From Muricauda sp. MAR_2010_75 (GTDB lineage: Bacteria > Bacteroidota > Bacteroidia > Flavobacteriales > Flavobacteriaceae): 64,000 nt of DNA. The position numbers were made by a program, and so were the translations under genes. The notes below the pieces were generated by a model, which worked only from the letters and a program-made list of their open reading frames with translations, was not told where the DNA came from and searched no databases. Positions 51,812-61,165 of this stretch are shown in pieces (positions within the stretch are counted from its first letter, which is position 1; each line of letters opens with the position of its first letter). The stretch lies in the NCBI RefSeq assembly GCF_000745185.1, contig NZ_JQNJ01000001.1, positions 2,565,501-2,629,500 of the forward strand. Direction: 5' to 3'.

Positions 51812-52374
51812 GGCAATAAGTTTAGCAATAACAATAGTGTCATGGTTGTACCGTAAATCTTTCCAAGTTCCCGAAGACCAATCTTCAATCTAGATTTTAT
51901 GGTCCCCAAGGGAATATCCAGTTCATCACTTGCCTCTTGCTGCGTCATTCCTTCAAAAAACAGAGCTTCGAGAACAATTCTGTACTTTTCCTCTATTTTG
52001 TGCAAGTTTTCCTGGACATCGAGATGTTCGGGACTTATTCCACTCACTCCTAGATTATATACGTCTGAAACGTCTATTTGGACTTCCTTGTCCGATTTAT
52101 TATTTACACTTCTTAATTTATCGATGGCGGTGTTGCGGGTAATTCGGAACAACCAGGTGAAAAGTTTGGCCTTGGAAGCATCATACGTATCGGCTTTTTT
52201 CCAGATTTTGATGAAACTTTCCTGAAGCACATCTTGGGCCAAATCTTCATCTTTTACCACCTTATAGGCCACACCAAAGAGTGTATCCCCGTAGTTTTCA
52301 TACAATAAGGATATGGCTTTATCGTCCTTTTCAGCCAGTAGTGAAACAATATGTCTCTCGATCAGTGTGCTCAT
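51808..52374 (-). CDS. ECF sigma factor paired with the RskA-like anti-sigma
   Basis: A 188-aa sigma factor of the SigK-like ECF group. Region 2: ISLLYENYGDTLFGVAYKVV, DEDLAQDVLQESFIKIW and LFTWLFRITRNTAIDKLR. Region 4: RIVLEALFFEGMTQQEASDE and IPLGTIKSRLKIGLREL. The TGA overlaps the start of the anti-sigma gene, which marks a classic sigma/anti-sigma pair. The start is the ATG at 52374. No clear promoter was found in the A/T-rich upstream 200 bp. Confidence 0.93.
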   Translation of the reverse strand: MSTLIERHIVSLLAEKDDKAISLLYENYGDTLFGVAYKVVKDEDLAQDVLQESFIKIWKKADTYDASKAKLFTWLFRITRNTAIDKLRSVNNKSDKEVQIDVSDVYNLGVSGISPEHLDVQENLHKIEEKYRIVLEALFFEGMTQQEASDELDIPLGTIKSRLKIGLRELGKIYGTTMTLLLLLNLLP

Positions 52375-52543
52375 TTAGGGTGCAATATGATAAAATTTTA
52401 AGGGGCTAAAATCTAAAATAGGATTTATATCGTATATAGAACAAAGCTAAGGTAGAAAAAGCTTTATTTGCCGGCTTGGAAATTGAAAAGAAAGAGCCTT
52501 GGAGCTCATACAACATAAATGATTTTGGTTAGTTTGGTTTGGT

Positions 52544-52577
52544 ATAACCCCCGTTATTGTTTCAATGCGGGGGTTAT
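52544..52577 (-). terminator. Hairpin at the murB stop codon
   Basis: Stem ATAACCCCCG (52544-52553) with CGGGGGTTAT (52568-52577), 14-nt loop. The murB stop (52574-52576) lies in the stem. There is no strong T-run on the minus strand, so its activity as a terminator is uncertain. Confidence 0.45.
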
Positions 52578-53590
52578 TTTATGATATTCACTTCTGGTTG
52601 AATTTTGATCTTGAACTTTTCGGCCACTTCTTTCTGGATTTGTTGGGCCAATTTCCATATTTCCATTCCCGTTGCATTTCCATAATTCACCAAGACCAAG
52701 GCCTGTTTTTCATGCACGCCAGCGTCTCCGAATCGTTTTCCCTTGAATCCACATTGCTCAATGAGCCACCCTGCCGGGATTTTATACTGTTCCCCGTCCA
52801 CTTCATAGGAAGGCGCCTCGGGATTTTTTTTGATGAATTTTGTGTATGCTTTCTGTGAAATAACGGGATTTTTAAAAAAACTTCCACTATTTCCCAGTTC
52901 TTTTGGATCGGGCAGTTTGCTCTGTCGAATAGCAATCACGGCGTTGGAAATATCCCTAATGGTTGGGTGTACAATTCCCTTTTCCTTGAGTTCTGATTCT
53001 ATGGTGCCATATCCCGTATAAAGGGTATGGTTCTTTTTTGTCAATTTTAAGTTTACGGAAGTGATGATATATTTCCCCTTCGCCTCATTTTTAAAAATGG
53101 AATCGCGGTAGCCAAATTCGCAGGCATCATGGCCAAACGCCACTAGTTCACCGGTCTCAATTTCCATAGCGGAGCAACTCACAAAGACATCTTTCAATTC
53201 AACACCGTAGGCCCCAATATTTTGAATCGGTGCGGTTCCCACATTTCCAGGGATGAGCGATAGGTTTTCCAAACCGCCATACCCTTTGTCCAAGCTCCAC
53301 AAAACCAGCTCATGCCAATTTTCACCCGCCATGACCTTGATTTCCACATCATCTTCATTTTCATCAACAACGCTAATGCCTTTTAGGTTGATGTGCATCA
53401 CAAGGGCATCAATATCTTTGGTAAGTAACATATTGCTGCCGCCACTTATGATGAATTTCTTCGGATAAGCCTCCAGTTCCAGAATTTTCTGCAATTGTGC
53501 CAATCCAGTAATTTCCACAAAATACCGGGCCTTCACATCAATACCAAAGGTATTGTATTGCTTTAAGGATATGTTTTCATGCAGGTTCAC
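52574..53590 (-). CDS. murB: UDP-N-acetylenolpyruvoylglucosamine reductase
   Basis: A 338-aa FAD enzyme that makes UDP-N-acetylmuramate for peptidoglycan. Motifs are KQYNTFGIDVKARYFVEI, FAD-binding IISGGSNMLLT, PGNVGTAPIQNIGAYGVE, the Arg region FGYRDSIFK, and GNSGSFFKNPVIS with the catalytic Ser. It is the type I form with the additional segment seen in E. coli MurB. The start is a GTG at 53590 that overlaps the aminotransferase stop (GTGA). Confidence 0.95.
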   Translation of the reverse strand: MNLHENISLKQYNTFGIDVKARYFVEITGLAQLQKILELEAYPKKFIISGGSNMLLTKDIDALVMHINLKGISVVDENEDDVEIKVMAGENWHELVLWSLDKGYGGLENLSLIPGNVGTAPIQNIGAYGVELKDVFVSCSAMEIETGELVAFGHDACEFGYRDSIFKNEAKGKYIITSVNLKLTKKNHTLYTGYGTIESELKEKGIVHPTIRDISNAVIAIRQSKLPDPKELGNSGSFFKNPVISQKAYTKFIKKNPEAPSYEVDGEQYKIPAGWLIEQCGFKGKRFGDAGVHEKQALVLVNYGNATGMEIWKLAQQIQKEVAEKFKIKIQPEVNIIK

Positions 53591-54783
53591 TTAATGGTAT
53601 TGTACAATGTTAAGGCCTTGCCCAGAATGTGTACGGCCTTTACAAGTTGGCTTTTTTTCAGCACATAGGCAATCCTGATCTGATTTTTTCCCAAACCAGG
53701 TGTGGCATAGAACCCAGCTGCCGGGGCCACCATCACGGTGCTGCCATCAATTTCAAAGCTTTCCAGAAGCCACTGGGCAAAATCATCGGCATCGTCAATG
53801 GGCAACTCCACCACACAGTAAAATGCTCCTTGGGGAACGGCCACTTTTACGCCATCCAGTTTTTGGAGTTCTGAAACCAAAATGTTCCTTCTGGCTACAT
53901 ATTCCTCAATAACATTGTCAAAATAAGATTGCGGGGTCTCCAAAGCCGCTTCGCTGGCTATTTGTGCAAAGGTTGGAGGCGATAATCGCGCTTGGGCGAA
54001 CTTGAGTGCAGTTTGAATCACATCCTTGTTTTTGGACACCAAACACCCAATACGGGCGCCGCACATGCTATATCTTTTGGAAACCGAATCCACCACTATG
54101 GCATTGGCCTCAAGTCCATCTTCCTGTAAAATGGAGTAATGGTACTTGTTATCATAAGTGAACTCCCGATAAACTTCATCGGCAATCAGGAACAAGTCAT
54201 GTTTTTTGACCAAAGTGGCCAATTGTTGGATTTCCTCTTTGCTATATAGGTATCCCGTTGGATTTCCAGGGTTACAGATAAGAATGGCCTTTGTTTTTGG
54301 GGTGATGAGCTTTTCAAAATCTGCAATAGGGGGAAGGGCAAAATTGTTTTCGATGGATGATGCAATGGGAACCACTTTCACCCCAGATGCCGTAGCAAAC
54401 CCATTGTAATTGGCATAAAAGGGCTCAGGGATGATGATTTCATCGTCCGCATCCATAATAGTGCCCATGGCAAAAGAGAGTGCTTCGGACCCACCTGTGG
54501 TCACAATAATGTCCTTGGCCGTAACATGGATGTCCTTTTTGGCATAATAGTGGGCAATTTTCTCCCGATAGGCCTCAGAACCCTCCGTCATACTGTACGC
54601 CAACACCTCAATGTTGTGGTTCCTAACCGCATTCAATGCAACTTCAGGGGTTTTTATATCGGGTTGACCAATATTGAGATGAATAACATGGATTCCGCGC
54701 TTTTTAGCGTCTTCAGCATAAGGAACCAGTTTGCGGATGGGAGAAGCAGGCATTTGCCTCCCCTTGTTGGAAATACGTGGCAT
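53587..54783 (-). CDS. PLP-dependent aminotransferase (class I/II)
   Basis: A 398-aa aminotransferase of the aspartate aminotransferase subgroup. Motifs: HLNIGQPDIKTP, TTGGSEALSFAMGT, CNPGNPTGYLYS, LIADEVYREFTYD and the PLP Lys in DSVSKRYSMCGARIG. The frame starts at a TTG (54789), but the ATG at 54783 is preferred. A promoter-like TTG, 18 nt, AAAATTTG ends a few bases before it. The stop overlaps the murB start, so the pair is coupled. The amino acid substrate is unknown. Confidence 0.92.
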   Translation of the reverse strand: MPRISNKGRQMPASPIRKLVPYAEDAKKRGIHVIHLNIGQPDIKTPEVALNAVRNHNIEVLAYSMTEGSEAYREKIAHYYAKKDIHVTAKDIIVTTGGSEALSFAMGTIMDADDEIIIPEPFYANYNGFATASGVKVVPIASSIENNFALPPIADFEKLITPKTKAILICNPGNPTGYLYSKEEIQQLATLVKKHDLFLIADEVYREFTYDNKYHYSILQEDGLEANAIVVDSVSKRYSMCGARIGCLVSKNKDVIQTALKFAQARLSPPTFAQIASEAALETPQSYFDNVIEEYVARRNILVSELQKLDGVKVAVPQGAFYCVVELPIDDADDFAQWLLESFEIDGSTVMVAPAAGFYATPGLGKNQIRIAYVLKKSQLVKAVHILGKALTLYNTIK

Positions 54784-54932
54784 GTACAAATTTTAGGCAA
54801 AAATGGGAAAACCAACAGTTGAAAACAACACATTGCACTATTATTTATATCCTTTTAGGAATGTTAAATTAAGAACAGGGTCTTTGTTTATTTTGTACAT
54901 TTAGTAGACATAACCACTTAGAAGCAAGTAAA

Positions 54933-56276
54933 TTGAAAAAAAATTGGCCTTTTTTTGTGCTTCTTTTAATGTTGGCGCCCCTAATGGCTTCGGCGCAAGG
55001 ATTCAAATTGCCCGAAGGCCAGAAATTCCAAAAAATAAAATTTGAGCTGATCAACAACATTATCATTATCCCGATCAATATCAACGGTACGGAGCTTAAG
55101 TTTGTGTTGGATTCCGGGGTGAGCAAGCCTATTCTTTTCAATCTTTCCGATCAAGATTCAATTCCGATCAACAATGTTTCTGAAGTTACCGTTAGGGGGC
55201 TGGGTGGCGGTGAGCCCATGAAGGCTTTGAGTTCATCTGGAAATGCATTCAAGTTGGGAAAAGCCAAAAACTATTCACAGGATTTGTATGTGGTTTTGGA
55301 CAAAGGCATCAACTTTTCCACTTCCCTCGGCGTACCGGTACATGGTATTTTGGGCTATGAAATTTTTAGGGATTTTGTGGTAGAGATCAACTATAATTCC
55401 CAAAACATTAAACTTCACAACCCACGACTTTATGAACATAAACGGCACAGAAAATCACAAACATTGCCTTTGTCAGTGGAAAAGAGAAAGGCCTATGTGG
55501 AGGGAACGGTGCTGATGAAGGATTCCGAAAATATACCTGTCAAATTGTTGGTTGATACCGGCAGTAGCGATGCACTTTGGCTTTTCCATCAACCTGAAAA
55601 AGGGTTGGAAATCCCTGAAAAGAACTATGAGGACTATTTGGGGCGAGGTCTCAGTGGGGATATTTTTGGGAAGCGCACCAAAGTAAACGGTGTTAAAATT
55701 GGGGATTTTGAGCTCAAAGACGCCAAAGCTGCTTTTCCATATCGTGAATCTTTCGGATTTATAGAAAATTTGGGTGACCGAAACGGAAGTGTTGGTGGTG
55801 AGATTTTGAAACGGTTCAATATTACCTTCGATTACAGGGGAGGTCTGGTCACCCTAAAAAAGAATGGCAATTTTAGGACTCCTTTTCAATATAATTTAGC
55901 AGGAATAGACCTTCAGCACAATGGATTACGGTACATTGCCGAAAGTATTGCAGGTTTAGATGGGGTAGTACGGGAAGATAATAACTCCTCCTTTGGTAAT
56001 GTGCAGATTCTCTTGGAAAACAAAACCCGTTTGAGTCTGGTTCCAGAGATTGTTGTTTCAGGTATCAGGGCAGGAAGTCCAGCCGCTGAGGCGGGATTGC
56101 GGGAAGGTGATGTAATATTGGCTGTGAACGGTAGAAGCATTCACCGCTATAAACTTCAGGAAGTCCTTAAAATGTTGAATGAAAAAGAAGGAAAGCGCAT
56201 CAAAGTGCTCATAGAGCGCTATAACAAGGACCTATTGTTCACCTTTGTACTGAAAAAGGTCTTCGACGATGATTAA
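54933..56276 (+). CDS. Secreted retropepsin-like aspartyl protease with PDZ domain
   Basis: A 447-aa exported protein. The start is a TTG at 54933 directly before the signal peptide (MKKNWPFFVLLLMLAPLMASAQ). Two aspartyl-protease lobes are visible, each with a catalytic-type motif: ELKFVLDSGVSKPILF (Asp-Ser-Gly) and VKLLVDTGSSDALWLF (Asp-Thr-Gly). A PDZ domain follows (about residues 365-440: RAGSPAAEAGLREGDVILAV). Such proteins occur widely in Bacteroidota; the substrate is unknown. Divergent from the aminotransferase-murB operon. Followed by a bidirectional terminator. Confidence 0.88.
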   Translation: MKKNWPFFVLLLMLAPLMASAQGFKLPEGQKFQKIKFELINNIIIIPININGTELKFVLDSGVSKPILFNLSDQDSIPINNVSEVTVRGLGGGEPMKALSSSGNAFKLGKAKNYSQDLYVVLDKGINFSTSLGVPVHGILGYEIFRDFVVEINYNSQNIKLHNPRLYEHKRHRKSQTLPLSVEKRKAYVEGTVLMKDSENIPVKLLVDTGSSDALWLFHQPEKGLEIPEKNYEDYLGRGLSGDIFGKRTKVNGVKIGDFELKDAKAAFPYRESFGFIENLGDRNGSVGGEILKRFNITFDYRGGLVTLKKNGNFRTPFQYNLAGIDLQHNGLRYIAESIAGLDGVVREDNNSSFGNVQILLENKTRLSLVPEIVVSGIRAGSPAAEAGLREGDVILAVNGRSIHRYKLQEVLKMLNEKEGKRIKVLIERYNKDLLFTFVLKKVFDDD

Positions 56277-56280
56277 AAAG

Positions 56281-56312
56281 AAAAAGCCCTGAAATTTTCA
56301 GGGCTTCTTTAT
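56281..56312. terminator. Bidirectional rho-independent terminator
   Basis: Stem AAGCCCTGAAA (56284-56294) and TTTTCAGGGCTT (56295-56306). T-rich tails occur on both strands; the minus-strand tail is the better one. It separates the aspartyl-protease gene from the convergent DUF1573 gene. Confidence 0.85.
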
Positions 56313-56333
56313 TCAAAATAATTTTCTTTCCAC

Positions 56334-56720
56334 TTATTTGGCTCCTTCCGCCTTGACCGTTCCTTTTATCTTAAGAACCTTGGTAGGTGTATCGGCATTG
56401 GAAGTTACAGTGATGGCTTTTCTGATAGGGCCAACTCTGTTGGTGTCATATTTTACCTCAATCTGACCTGTTTTGCCTGGTAAAATAGGCTCTTCAGGTT
56501 TTTTGGGAATGGTGCATCCACAGCTAGATTTAACATTGCTGATGACCAAAGGGGCTGTTCCGGTATTGGTGAATTCAAATACCCGAACTCCATCACTGCC
56601 TTTGGCTATTTCACCATAGTCAATGGTTTCACTCTTAAACTCAATTTTAGCAGTCGTGTCTTGGGCGTAGATTCCTAGGGAAAGCAACCCAACAAACAAC
56701 ATAAGTACAGTTTTTTTCAT
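56334..56720 (-). CDS. Secreted DUF1573 domain protein
   Basis: A 128-aa protein with a signal peptide (MKKTVLMLFVGLLSLGIYAQ). The DUF1573 immunoglobulin-like domain is recognised by ETIDYGEIAKGSDGVRVFEF, NTGTAPLVISNVKSSCGCT with the paired Cys, and LPGKTGQIEVKYDT. The family is common and exported in Bacteroidota, with unknown function. The frame runs to 56774, but the promoter (TTG, 20 nt, TACATTTG) overlaps that part, so the ATG at 56720 is used. Confidence 0.88.
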   Translation of the reverse strand: MKKTVLMLFVGLLSLGIYAQDTTAKIEFKSETIDYGEIAKGSDGVRVFEFTNTGTAPLVISNVKSSCGCTIPKKPEEPILPGKTGQIEVKYDTNRVGPIRKAITVTSNADTPTKVLKIKGTVKAEGAK

Positions 56721-56743
56721 TTTTTTGGTTTTTGGGTGAACTT

Positions 56744-56774
56744 CAAATGTAGATGTTTTATCACCTGCATCCAA
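56744..56774 (-). promoter_or_regulatory. Promoter for the DUF1573 gene
   Basis: On the minus strand TTG (56774-56772), 20 nt, TACATTTG (56751-56744). Both elements and the spacing match the Bacteroidota consensus; the leader is about 17 nt. Confidence 0.7.
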
Positions 56775-56781
56775 AATTCTT

Positions 56782-56810
56782 TTGTTATGTAATAACGTTA
56801 CTTATTTTTG
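56782..56810 (+). promoter_or_regulatory. Promoter for valS
   Basis: TTG (56782-56784), 18 nt, TATTTTTG (56803-56810). It is back to back with the DUF1573 promoter, 7 bp apart, and leaves a leader of about 100 nt before valS. Confidence 0.62.
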
Positions 56811-56919
56811 TTTCGTATTTCTGGATTGGCCTATAGCCGAAGAATAGCATTAATTTAACATTACGCTTTCCTTTCAATAAACCAATCCGTATCCTTTAAA
56901 CAAAAACTATACCGAAATA

Positions 56920-59544
56920 ATGGAAATTCCATCAAAATATGAGCCCAATAGGGTGGAGGGGCAGTGGTATGCCTATTGGATGAAGCACAATTTTTTTAGC
57001 TCCAAACCCGATGACAGGGAACCCTACACCATAGTAATTCCCCCACCAAACGTAACCGGAGTGCTCCATATGGGGCACATGCTCAACAATACCATTCAAG
57101 ATGTCCTTATCCGTAGGGCACGACTCTTGGGAAAGAATGCGTGTTGGGTACCTGGTATGGACCATGCTTCCATTGCCACGGAGGCCAAAGTGGTGGCCAA
57201 ACTAAAGGAAGAGGGCATCAACAAGGCCAATCTTTCCCGTGAAGACTTTTTAAAACACGCTTGGGACTGGACCAATGAATATGGAGGCGTTATCCTTCAG
57301 CAATTGAAAAAGTTGGGCTGCTCTTGTGATTGGGACCGCACAAAATTTACCATGGATGACGATATGTCAGCCTCCGTGATCAAAGTTTTTGTGGATTTGT
57401 ACAATAAAGGACTGATTTACAGGGGGTACAGAATGGTGAATTGGGACCCTGAGGCCAAAACCACCCTATCCGATGAGGAAGTAATTTATGAGGAACGGCA
57501 GGGAAACCTGTACTATTTATCCTATGCCATAGAAGGTTTGGATGAAAAAGTGATCATAGCTACCACCCGACCAGAGACCATTTTAGGAGATACTGCCATC
57601 TGCATTAATCCCAATGACGAACGTTACCGTCATTTGAAGGGAAAAAAGGCCATTGTTCCCATTTGTAACAGGGTAATTCCTATCATTGAGGATGAATATG
57701 TGGATATTGAGTTTGGTACGGGCTGCTTAAAAGTGACTCCTGCCCATGATGAAAATGATAAAAACCTTGGGGATAAACACCATTTGGATGTTGTTGACAT
57801 CTTCAATGAGGATGCAACGCTAAATTCCTTTGGGCTACATTATGAGGGGAAGGACCGCTTTGTGGTGCGGAAAGAGATCTCAAAAGAATTGGAGGAAAAG
57901 GGCTTTTTGGTGAAAACGGAACAGCATTTGAACAAAGTAGGTACTTCGGAACGCACGAAAGCCGTGATAGAACCCAGATTGTCTGACCAGTGGTTCTTAA
58001 AAATGGAAGAAATGGCCAAGCCGGCCCTTGAAGGCGTTCTTAAAACTGGGGATATTAAATTATACCCTTCAAAATTCGATAATACCTACCGTCATTGGAT
58101 GGAAAATATCCGGGATTGGAACATTTCCCGGCAATTATGGTGGGGACAGCAGATTCCTGCCTATTATTATGGAGATGGCGAGGATGATTTTGTAGTGGCT
58201 GAAACTCTGGAAGAGGCCTTAAAATTGGCACAATCCAGGAATCCCAATATCCAAGCCTCCGACCTGCGCCAAGACCCTGATGTGCTGGATACTTGGTTCT
58301 CTTCTTGGTTATGGCCAATCAGTGTTTTTGGGGGAATTTTAGAACCTGACAATGAGGAGGTAAGCTACTATTACCCAACGAATGATTTGGTTACGGGACC
58401 TGACATCCTGTTCTTTTGGGTAGCTCGAATGATTATGGCCGGATATGAATACCGCGATGAAAAACCATTTCATAATGTGTATTTAACGGGTTTGGTTAGG
58501 GACAAGCAACGCCGAAAAATGTCCAAATCGTTGGGGAATTCTCCGGATGCCCTAAAATTGATAGAGGATTTTGGTGCAGATGGTGTTCGTGTGGGACTTT
58601 TGTTGAGTTCGGCAGCAGGCAACGACCTTTTGTTCGATGAAGCACTCTGTCAGCAAGGGGCCAACTTTGCCAATAAGATTTGGAATGCTTTCCGTTTGAT
58701 TAAAGGGTGGGAGGTTGCAGCTATTCCACAACCCAAAGCAGCAAAAAAGGGAATTGAATGGTATACCTCCAAATTGAATCAGACTTTGGCTGAGATTGAT
58801 GACCACTTTTCAAAATATCGAATTTCCGATGCCTTGATGTCCATTTACAAGTTGGTATGGGACGATTTCTGTTCGTGGTTGTTGGAAATTGTTAAGCCGG
58901 CCTATCAGCAGCCCATTGACCAAACCACCTTTGATGCGGTTATCCAGCTGTTTGAGGAAAACCTGAAACTGTTGCACCCTTTTATGCCCTTCTTAACCGA
59001 AGAGGTTTGGCAGCACATAACGGAGCGAACCCCAGAAAATGCGTTGATTGTTTCCAATTGGCCCAAAGCGGGACAGGCTAACAAATCACTGATTTCCGAT
59101 TTTGATTTTGCTGCTGAGGTGATTTCAGGAGTGCGAACCATCCGAAAAGAAAAGAACATTCCACAGAAAGAAACCTTGAAACTTTTTATGCTGAATGCTG
59201 AAAAAGTAGGTAGTCAAATGGATGCCATCATTACGAAGTTGGCCAATCTATCCAAATTGGAAACAGTGGATTCCAGCTTGGATGGGGCATTGAGTTTTAG
59301 GGTAAAGAGCAACGAATACTTTATTCCCATAAGCGGGGCCATCGATGTGGAGGAGGAAATCCAAAAAATTACGGAAGAGCTCAAGTACACCAAAGGCTTT
59401 TTAAAATCGGTGCAGAAAAAATTGAGCAACGAGCGTTTTGTGAACAACGCCCCAGAGCAAGTAGTGAAGATGGAACGAAAGAAAGCCGCCGATGCCGTGG
59501 CCAAGATAGAGACCTTGGAGAAAAGCTTGGCAAGTTTGCAATAG
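56920..59544 (+). CDS. valS: Valyl-tRNA synthetase
   Basis: An 874-aa class Ia synthetase that charges tRNA-Val. The HIGH motif is in [14 protein letters not shown] (about residue 48) and the KMSKS motif is KMSKS at 533-537. The editing (CP1) domain contains [15 protein letters not shown] and [17 protein letters not shown]. The C-terminal coiled coil that contacts tRNA ends the protein ([20 protein letters not shown]). Length is usual for the family. The roughly 100-nt leader could hold regulation; no T-box is evident. Confidence 0.98.
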   Translation: MEIPSKYEPNRVEGQWYAYWMKHNFFSSKPDDREPYTIVIPPPNVTGVLHMGHMLNNTIQDVLIRRARLLGKNACWVPGMDHASIATEAKVVAKLKEEGINKANLSREDFLKHAWDWTNEYGGVILQQLKKLGCSCDWDRTKFTMDDDMSASVIKVFVDLYNKGLIYRGYRMVNWDPEAKTTLSDEEVIYEERQGNLYYLSYAIEGLDEKVIIATTRPETILGDTAICINPNDERYRHLKGKKAIVPICNRVIPIIEDEYVDIEFGTGCLKVTPAHDENDKNLGDKHHLDVVDIFNEDATLNSFGLHYEGKDRFVVRKEISKELEEKGFLVKTEQHLNKVGTSERTKAVIEPRLSDQWFLKMEEMAKPALEGVLKTGDIKLYPSKFDNTYRHWMENIRDWNISRQLWWGQQIPAYYYGDGEDDFVVAETLEEALKLAQSRNPNIQASDLRQDPDVLDTWFSSWLWPISVFGGILEPDNEEVSYYYPTNDLVTGPDILFFWVARMIMAGYEYRDEKPFHNVYLTGLVRDKQRRKMSKSLGNSPDALKLIEDFGADGVRVGLLLSSAAGNDLLFDEALCQQGANFANKIWNAFRLIKGWEVAAIPQPKAAKKGIEWYTSKLNQTLAEIDDHFSKYRISDALMSIYKLVWDDFCSWLLEIVKPAYQQPIDQTTFDAVIQLFEENLKLLHPFMPFLTEEVWQHITERTPENALIVSNWPKAGQANKSLISDFDFAAEVISGVRTIRKEKNIPQKETLKLFMLNAEKVGSQMDAIITKLANLSKLETVDSSLDGALSFRVKSNEYFIPISGAIDVEEEIQKITEELKYTKGFLKSVQKKLSNERFVNNAPEQVVKMERKKAADAVAKIETLEKSLASLQ

Positions 59545-59630
59545 ATTTCCTTGGTCTTTTTGTTGATTGACCCTTGGGTTTTGTCAATTGGAGTTGTTTG
59601 TATATTCTTCTTTTTTATATATTTAAGAAT

Positions 59631-60899
59631 ATGGAAACCTACGCCACGGCTTTGTTGTATGCTACCCCTTTTTTTCTGGGGTTGGTTCTTTTTGAAATAG
59701 CGTATGGCCATTTTGTCAAGAACCAGAAACACAACATTATGGATACGGTGAGCAGCCTTAGCTCCGGGCTCACCAATGTGGTAAAAGATTCATTGGGGCT
59801 TGTGGTCATTTTGGTATCCTACCCCTTTTTGTTGGAGCATTTGGCCCTTACCGAAATCAAGGCCACTTGGTTGGTATGGGTGGTTGCCTTCATTGCATTG
59901 GATTTTGCAGGGTATTGGAATCATCGGTTGAGTCACCATGTCAACTTTTTCTGGAACCAACACGTAATCCACCACAGCAGTGAGGAATTTAATTTGGCTT
60001 GTGCCTTACGGCAACCCATTTCCAATCTTTTGGGGTATTTTGCGCTTTTGCTCATTCCGGCAGCACTTTTGGGTGTTCCCCACCAAGTCATTGCTGTTTT
60101 GGCACCCATCCACTTATTTGCCCAGTTCTGGTACCATACCCAGCATATTGGGAAGATGGGTTGGTTGGAATATGTTATTGTGACGCCCTCACAGCATCGC
60201 GTTCATCATGCCATCAATGCGGAATATATTGATAAGAATTTAGGGCAGATTTTTTGTGTTTGGGACCGAATGTTCGGTACGTTCCAAGAAGAATTGGATG
60301 AAGTACCGCCTCAATACGGTGTATTGAAACCGGCACAAACCTGGAATCCCATCGTTATCAATTTTCAGCATATATGGCGATTGATAAAAGATGCCTGGCG
60401 AACAAATAGTTATTGGGACAAACTCAGAATTTGGTTTATGCCCACAGGTTGGCGCCCAGCCGATGTGAAGGAAAAATATCCTGTGCAGATTATTGAAGAT
60501 GTCTATAATTTTAAAAAATACATGCCTGAATCTTCTAAAGCATTGAAAGGGTATTCCATTTTTCAATTGGTGGTCACCACAGCCATGATGCTATTTATGT
60601 TCTACAGCTATTCAGAAATTGGTGTCAGTGGACTGTTATTGTTTGGCGCCTTTGTCTTTTTGGGTGTGTACGGGTATACCACCTTAATGGATAGAGCCAA
60701 ATATGCGGCTTGGATTGAAATTTTAAGGGGAATGGCCGGTTTGGTATTGATTTTTATGACAGATGACTGGTTTGGGTTGAATGCCTACTGGTCCATAGGC
60801 GTTTATTTTGTGGCACTCTACTTTGTCATCACCATTTTTGGAGGCATCTATTTTACCTATTATGAAAAATCCTTCGCAACGCCCAAATTGGTGTCCTAA
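59631..60899 (+). CDS. Sterol desaturase / fatty acid hydroxylase superfamily membrane protein
   Basis: A 422-aa di-iron membrane enzyme. The His clusters are visible: HRLSHHVNFFWNQHVIHHSS, YHTQHIGKMGW and QHRVHHAINAEYI. The C-terminal half adds several hydrophobic helices beyond the core domain and resembles the alkylglycerol monooxygenase (TMEM195) arrangement. The frame starts at 59574, but the ATG at 59631 begins the first helix properly. Substrate unknown; a lipid role fits the neighbouring genes. Its last 4 bp overlap the tail of the convergent acyl-CoA-binding protein gene. Confidence 0.85.
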   Translation: METYATALLYATPFFLGLVLFEIAYGHFVKNQKHNIMDTVSSLSSGLTNVVKDSLGLVVILVSYPFLLEHLALTEIKATWLVWVVAFIALDFAGYWNHRLSHHVNFFWNQHVIHHSSEEFNLACALRQPISNLLGYFALLLIPAALLGVPHQVIAVLAPIHLFAQFWYHTQHIGKMGWLEYVIVTPSQHRVHHAINAEYIDKNLGQIFCVWDRMFGTFQEELDEVPPQYGVLKPAQTWNPIVINFQHIWRLIKDAWRTNSYWDKLRIWFMPTGWRPADVKEKYPVQIIEDVYNFKKYMPESSKALKGYSIFQLVVTTAMMLFMFYSYSEIGVSGLLLFGAFVFLGVYGYTTLMDRAKYAAWIEILRGMAGLVLIFMTDDWFGLNAYWSIGVYFVALYFVITIFGGIYFTYYEKSFATPKLVS

Positions 60900-61165
60900 A
60901 GATTTCTCACCTCAGAATTGACCAAGTCAATATATTTTTTCATAGCCTCCTTAACGCTAATATTCTTTGCTTGGAACAAAGCGTTCGCCTTGAAAGCATT
61001 TATAAGTGGAGTTCTGCTCCCAGGATTTTCATAGTTCTTGTTGGCAATCTTAAAGTAGGCGTAGAGTTTCAGTAAAAGATCGGCAGGAAGCGGCTCGGTA
61101 TACCCATTTACAAAGGCCACCGCATCATTAAACTGCTTATGTAGTTCTTCGTCAATCATCATCAT
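60896..61165 (-). CDS. Acyl-CoA-binding protein
   Basis: An 89-aa four-helix ACBP that binds long-chain acyl-CoA. Key segments are LHKQFNDAVAFVNGYTEPLP, LLLKLYAYFKIANKNYENPG and AFKANALFQAKNIS, corresponding to the eukaryote-type signature (YxxxKQATxGD...W) with changes. Three successive ATG codons (61165, 61162, 61159) are possible and overlap the psd stop. It is the last gene of the lipid operon LUD-cdsA-psd-ACBP. Confidence 0.88.
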   Translation of the reverse strand: MMMIDEELHKQFNDAVAFVNGYTEPLPADLLLKLYAYFKIANKNYENPGSRTPLINAFKANALFQAKNISVKEAMKKYIDLVNSEVRNL

